Below are positions 60,903-64,000 of a stretch of DNA of 64,000 bases, piece by piece. The stretch comes from SYIM01 sp041182885. Lineage in GTDB: Bacteria > Pseudomonadota > Gammaproteobacteria > Burkholderiales > Burkholderiaceae_E. Positions within the stretch are counted from its first letter, which is position 1. Each line of letters opens with the position of its first letter. Location of the stretch: the NCBI GenBank assembly GCA_049423065.1, contig JBMSQB010000006.1, forward strand, positions 1 to 64,000. The letters run 5' to 3'. The position numbers and the translations under genes were made by a program. The notes under the pieces are model-generated. The model made no database searches. It was not told the origin of the DNA and saw only the letters and a list, made by a program, of their open reading frames with translations.

Positions 60903-61868
60903 ATGCGCGCGCTGATACTGGTTCTTGCGTCGTTCGGCCTGATCGCTGCCGCACCGGCGGCCCGATCGGATACCTTTCCGAGCGAAACCATTCGGATCAT
61001 CGTGCCGTATGCGGCAGGCGGAATTGCCGACGTGCTGGCCCGTCTGGTCGGCGTACGGATGGAGTCCGCGTTTCGGCAACCGGTGATTGTGGAAAACAAG
61101 GCGGGTGCAAACGGCACCATTGCGCAGCAGTTCGTGGCGGGGGCCAAGCCCGATGGCTACACACTGCTGCTGGGCAACACCAGCACGCAGGTGGTCAACG
61201 CGCACCTGTACACCAAACTTCCGATCAACATTGCCAAGGCGTTTCAGCCCATCGGCCTGATCGCTGCTTCGCCAATGATGCTGGTGGTGTCCGCGTCGAG
61301 CCCAGCCGGCAATGTTGCCGATCTGCTGGCGGCTGCGCGTGCCAGCGCCGCACCGCTCAATTTTGGGTCGGCCGGCAACGGTTCGGCTTCACATCTGTCG
61401 CTGGTGCTGCTTGCAACCCAGGGCAAGGTCTCGCTCAATCATGTGCCCTACAAAGGCACGGCACAGATCGCCCCTGACCTGATCGGGGGGCGGCTCGATG
61501 CCTACTTTGATGTACCGATCACAGCCATGCCGCTCCTCAAGTCGGGCAAGCTGAAGGCAATTGGCGTGGCAAGCCGTGATTCTCAACCCGCGCTTCCTGG
61601 TGTGGCGCCGATTGCGGCAACGCTGCCCGGCTTCGAAATGACCACGTGGCTTGGATTGTTCGGCCCGGCCGGTGTTCCGAAGGAGCGCGTCGACCGGCTG
61701 AACCGTACGCTCGCGACCATCCTGTCCGAACCCGCACTCCGTCAGCAACTGATCGACCAGGGAAACGAAGTCCGTCCCGGTACCGCGGCAGAATTCGAAT
61801 CGTTCATCGCGAGCGAGATGACCCGCATTGGTGAGGTGATTCGCGCTGCGGGCATCAAACTCGACTGA
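60903..61868 (+). CDS. Bug-family periplasmic solute receptor, orphan
   Basis: 321 aa from ATG 60903 (GGGAG upstream). Signal peptide ends near APAARSDTFP. Bug motifs: IRIIVPYAAGGIADVLARL and AGANGTIAQQFVAGAKPDGY, then LNFGSAGNGSASHLSLVLLA. No TctA/TctB adjacent. The VOC gene begins 40 bases after its stop. Confidence 0.9.
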   Translation: MRALILVLASFGLIAAAPAARSDTFPSETIRIIVPYAAGGIADVLARLVGVRMESAFRQPVIVENKAGANGTIAQQFVAGAKPDGYTLLLGNTSTQVVNAHLYTKLPINIAKAFQPIGLIAASPMMLVVSASSPAGNVADLLAAARASAAPLNFGSAGNGSASHLSLVLLATQGKVSLNHVPYKGTAQIAPDLIGGRLDAYFDVPITAMPLLKSGKLKAIGVASRDSQPALPGVAPIAATLPGFEMTTWLGLFGPAGVPKERVDRLNRTLATILSEPALRQQLIDQGNEVRPGTAAEFESFIASEMTRIGEVIRAAGIKLD

Positions 61869-61908
61869 TATTGCTGTCCCGATCAAGCCCTCACCCAAGG
61901 ACGACCCG

Positions 61909-62325
61909 ATGGCCCGCATCCGTCATATCGCCATTGCCACGCAGGACCCCGACAAGGCACTTGAGTTCTATTCCAACACCTTTGGTTTCAGAAAGCTGAA
62001 GGCGCTCGACAACGAGCGCGCGCGCGGCTACATGGTGACCGACGGTTCGATCAACATCGTGCTGCTCAAATTCAAGACCGACCAGCTGGGCAAGGGCATG
62101 GACTACGTGGGGTTGCACCACTTCGGCGTCTACACCGATGACGCAGACGATGTTGTGGAGCGCGTGTTTTCCAACGGGGGCGAGCAGTACATCGACGAGA
62201 TGGAACTCAAGCCCGTGGATGACGGCAAATACCGTCGCCCCGACAAATTCCGCGGCTTCGAGGGCATGGTGTTCGATGTTGCCGATGCCCCCTGGCCGGG
62301 CACCCGCGAATACGACGAAAAGTAG
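61909..62325 (+). CDS. VOC-family (glyoxalase/extradiol dioxygenase fold) protein
   Basis: 138 aa. It has paired beta-alpha-beta-beta-beta units: IRHIAIATQDPDKALEFYSN opens the first and GLHHFGVYTDDADDVVERVF the second. Potential metal ligands are His6 and the His in LHHFG, with an acidic residue in GMVFDVAD. It could be a lactoylglutathione lyase-like enzyme, an isomerase, or a small dioxygenase; too short for a two-module extradiol enzyme. Next to an orphan Bug receptor. Confidence 0.87.
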   Translation: MARIRHIAIATQDPDKALEFYSNTFGFRKLKALDNERARGYMVTDGSINIVLLKFKTDQLGKGMDYVGLHHFGVYTDDADDVVERVFSNGGEQYIDEMELKPVDDGKYRRPDKFRGFEGMVFDVADAPWPGTREYDEK

Positions 62326-62337
62326 ACCCTGGGGCGT

Positions 62338-64000
62338 CTAGCGCGCAAGCGGATCAGGTCTTACCTGAATCTGAACCGCGCGTGGCCGCGAGCCTTTTCC
62401 GCCCTCCATGAGCCAGGGCGTGCGGTCGCCGCTCGTGCTCCAGAGTCCGCGCCCCTTCCAGCCGGCGGCGGGGTCGTCGATTCGGCCGTCCATTCCCTTG
62501 GCGTAAAACCCCATCGGGTAGGGGATCCGCAGGCTCACCATCTTGCCGTCCTTGAAGGCGACAAAGCCGTCGTTCAGATTGGCGGTTGAGATCGGAACAT
62601 TCGGTCCAAGACCCAGCGTGTTGTGATGATCCACCCAGGTGTAGTAACTGGCCTCCGCGCTGCTGTCGGGTACTCCATCAAAGCCCGGTCCGGGGTATCG
62701 GTGCAGGGACCAGCCTTCGGGGCAGTGGTCACCGGTGGCGGATGGCCCGTTCAAGGAGCCCTTGCAAAGGCGACGGTCGAACCGACCGAGGTGTCCGCTG
62801 GACATGGAAGCCCACAGCACGCCGTCCAGATCAATATCGCCGCCGCGGATGCCGAGCGCCTCTTTGGGAATTGCGTAGAACTCGCTCAATCGGGTGACCG
62901 GGTCAAATCGCAGAAAGCCGGCGCGGCCTGCAAACGTACCGCTTGAATACCAGATCGAGCCATCTCGAGGATGGGGCATGACTGCATAGGGCCCGGATCC
63001 GGGATTGAAGCGGGTGTCGCGCGCGCTGTCTGCGGGTTTGCCCGGTTCGGTCCATTCGTCGAGTTTGCCGTTGCCGTTGGTGTCAAGAACGAACGGGGCC
63101 CATCCTTGCGCGGCTGCGGCATCTCCGGTTTCGTCATAGTGGCGGGTGTTGATCCAGCCCGCCACCTGGCCGGTGCCGCTGAACCAGAGTGTGTGTGCGG
63201 CGTCGTAACCAAACTGCGGATGGTGGGTGCCGAAACAGGTGTCGAGAAAATGATATTTGCCGGTCTTCGGATCAAGCATCGCAACTTGTCGGGAAGACTG
63301 CTGCAGGGGAAACACCTTCGCTGACGGATGCGAGGAGCCTGATTTGCAGAAATCAGGGTTGGGCTGCGCCCGAACCGATGCAGCCATCCAGAGGCGACCC
63401 TGATGATCGAACATCGCGTTGTGATTGTTGGCTCGGGTGTCCCAGAGAATGCGCTCACCCCAGTAGGGAGAGGGCTGCATCGGCTCCACCGCTCCCGCGT
63501 GACCAGGACCCAGCGAAACCGGCATGTGCGGATCGCGCACCGGCATCCTGTAGGTGGTGACCTCATGCGTCTTCGGATTCAGAATCGGCATGTTGTCGGT
63601 GCTGTACTCGGGAGACCCGTAGAGTAGGCCCCATGCGTTGACGGTGGGCTTGCGGCGATCGGAGGAAATCAGATCGTGCAGATATTTGTCGGGGTCAGAC
63701 CACTCCCAGGAGGTGATGACGATGTTCCGCTCTACACCCTGCGGGCGCTCCGGACGATGCTTCGGTAATTCGCCCCTAGCGATACGGTCTGTCCAGTCGC
63801 CGAAATAACGGAAAGGCGCGCCGCCAAACTGGCCGGCGATGCGCAGCGTCATCGAGTGTCCCGACTGACCCGACTGAATCCGCCTGACCCATGCTTCCTG
63901 ACCCGATGCGAAGTGCCCCAGCTGCGCGGGGATGGTCCGGGTGGAGGCCTGGCCGAGCTGATGACAGCCGATGCAGTCGACGTTGTTCATCTGCCGCAAC
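62338..64000 (-). CDS. CxxCH-containing, Vgb-like beta-propeller protein, 5' partial
   Basis: The frame is open to the right edge, so the start lies outside. At least 553 aa. A c-type heme motif, CIGCH, is near the visible N-terminus, with a possible axial Met in SGHSMTLRI. The rest has repeated lines such as HNAMFDHQGRLWMAASVR, PRDGSIWYSSGTFAGR and DIDLDGVLWASMSSGHLGRF, like the propeller blades of virginiamycin B lyase (streptogramin lyase) proteins. A DTNGNGKLDEWTEP segment looks like an EF-hand. Probably periplasmic. Electron-transfer or lyase activity cannot be decided. Confidence 0.75.
   Translation of the reverse strand, partial: LRQMNNVDCIGCHQLGQASTRTIPAQLGHFASGQEAWVRRIQSGQSGHSMTLRIAGQFGGAPFRYFGDWTDRIARGELPKHRPERPQGVERNIVITSWEWSDPDKYLHDLISSDRRKPTVNAWGLLYGSPEYSTDNMPILNPKTHEVTTYRMPVRDPHMPVSLGPGHAGAVEPMQPSPYWGERILWDTRANNHNAMFDHQGRLWMAASVRAQPNPDFCKSGSSHPSAKVFPLQQSSRQVAMLDPKTGKYHFLDTCFGTHHPQFGYDAAHTLWFSGTGQVAGWINTRHYDETGDAAAAQGWAPFVLDTNGNGKLDEWTEPGKPADSARDTRFNPGSGPYAVMPHPRDGSIWYSSGTFAGRAGFLRFDPVTRLSEFYAIPKEALGIRGGDIDLDGVLWASMSSGHLGRFDRRLCKGSLNGPSATGDHCPEGWSLHRYPGPGFDGVPDSSAEASYYTWVDHHNTLGLGPNVPISTANLNDGFVAFKDGKMVSLRIPYPMGFYAKGMDGRIDDPAAGWKGRGLWSTSGDRTPWLMEGGKGSRPRAVQIQVRPDPLAR

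Overview
This is 64 kb of GC-rich bacterial chromosome with dense, mostly operonic genes. I assign it to a betaproteobacterium, most likely order Burkholderiales. The evidence is the block thrS-infC-rpmI-rplT-pheS-pheT-ihfA-merR followed by tRNA-Pro, with tRNA-Val upstream, and the many Bug-type (TctC) solute receptors, which are typical of Bordetella/Cupriavidus/Comamonas relatives. No insertion sequence, integrase, prophage or CRISPR array is visible.

Layout. 1-10.3 kb: the 3' part of a giant surface adhesin (at least 2,630 aa in the window), an outer-membrane protein and a WecA-like undecaprenyl-phosphate sugar-phosphate transferase. 10.3-20.2 kb: housekeeping and transport genes (an Ala-rich coiled-coil protein, an orphan Bug receptor, YaeQ, a DMT exporter, a PLP aminotransferase, an MFS carrier), then a divergent iron-type ABC transporter (ATPase and permease) with an SUMF1-fold protein and a candidate Fur box. 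20.2-28.9 kb: tRNA-Val, an HNH protein, the translation/IHF operon and tRNA-Pro. 29-37.8 kb: a PotABCD-like ABC operon led by a 2OG-Fe(II) oxygenase, then upp and a complete tripartite tricarboxylate transporter (TctC-TctB-TctA).

37.8-53 kb is a catabolic region. One leftward operon holds a DHDPS-like aldolase, an ABC permease and a TRAP transporter (P, Q, M), with the matching ABC-type binding protein transcribed divergently. A second leftward operon encodes a MetE-like protein, an NAD-dependent epimerase-like protein and a GNAT protein. Facing it is a six-gene rightward operon: Gfo/Idh/MocA dehydrogenase, DUF993 aldolase-like protein, TIM-barrel isomerase, then OtnK-OtnC-OtnI. The last three are the known C4 sugar-acid route to dihydroxyacetone phosphate. 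The first three have no assigned substrate and may feed a C4 acid into it. This is the best candidate here for an undescribed pathway.

53-62.3 kb is a second catabolic region: a PhyH-type dioxygenase, an MhpA-like flavin hydroxylase and an IclR regulator divergent from a TRAP operon that ends in an FAH-family hydrolase, then a carboxymuconolactone-decarboxylase-like protein, an orphan Bug receptor and a VOC protein. Two near-identical 12-bp sites and a sigma70-like promoter lie between the regulator and the TRAP operon. The right edge holds the 3' part of a gene for a CxxCH-containing, Vgb-like secreted protein.

No gene-free stretch exceeds 300 bases. The longest is 46704-46971, a divergent promoter region. 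All functions are inferred by reading; no database search was run.
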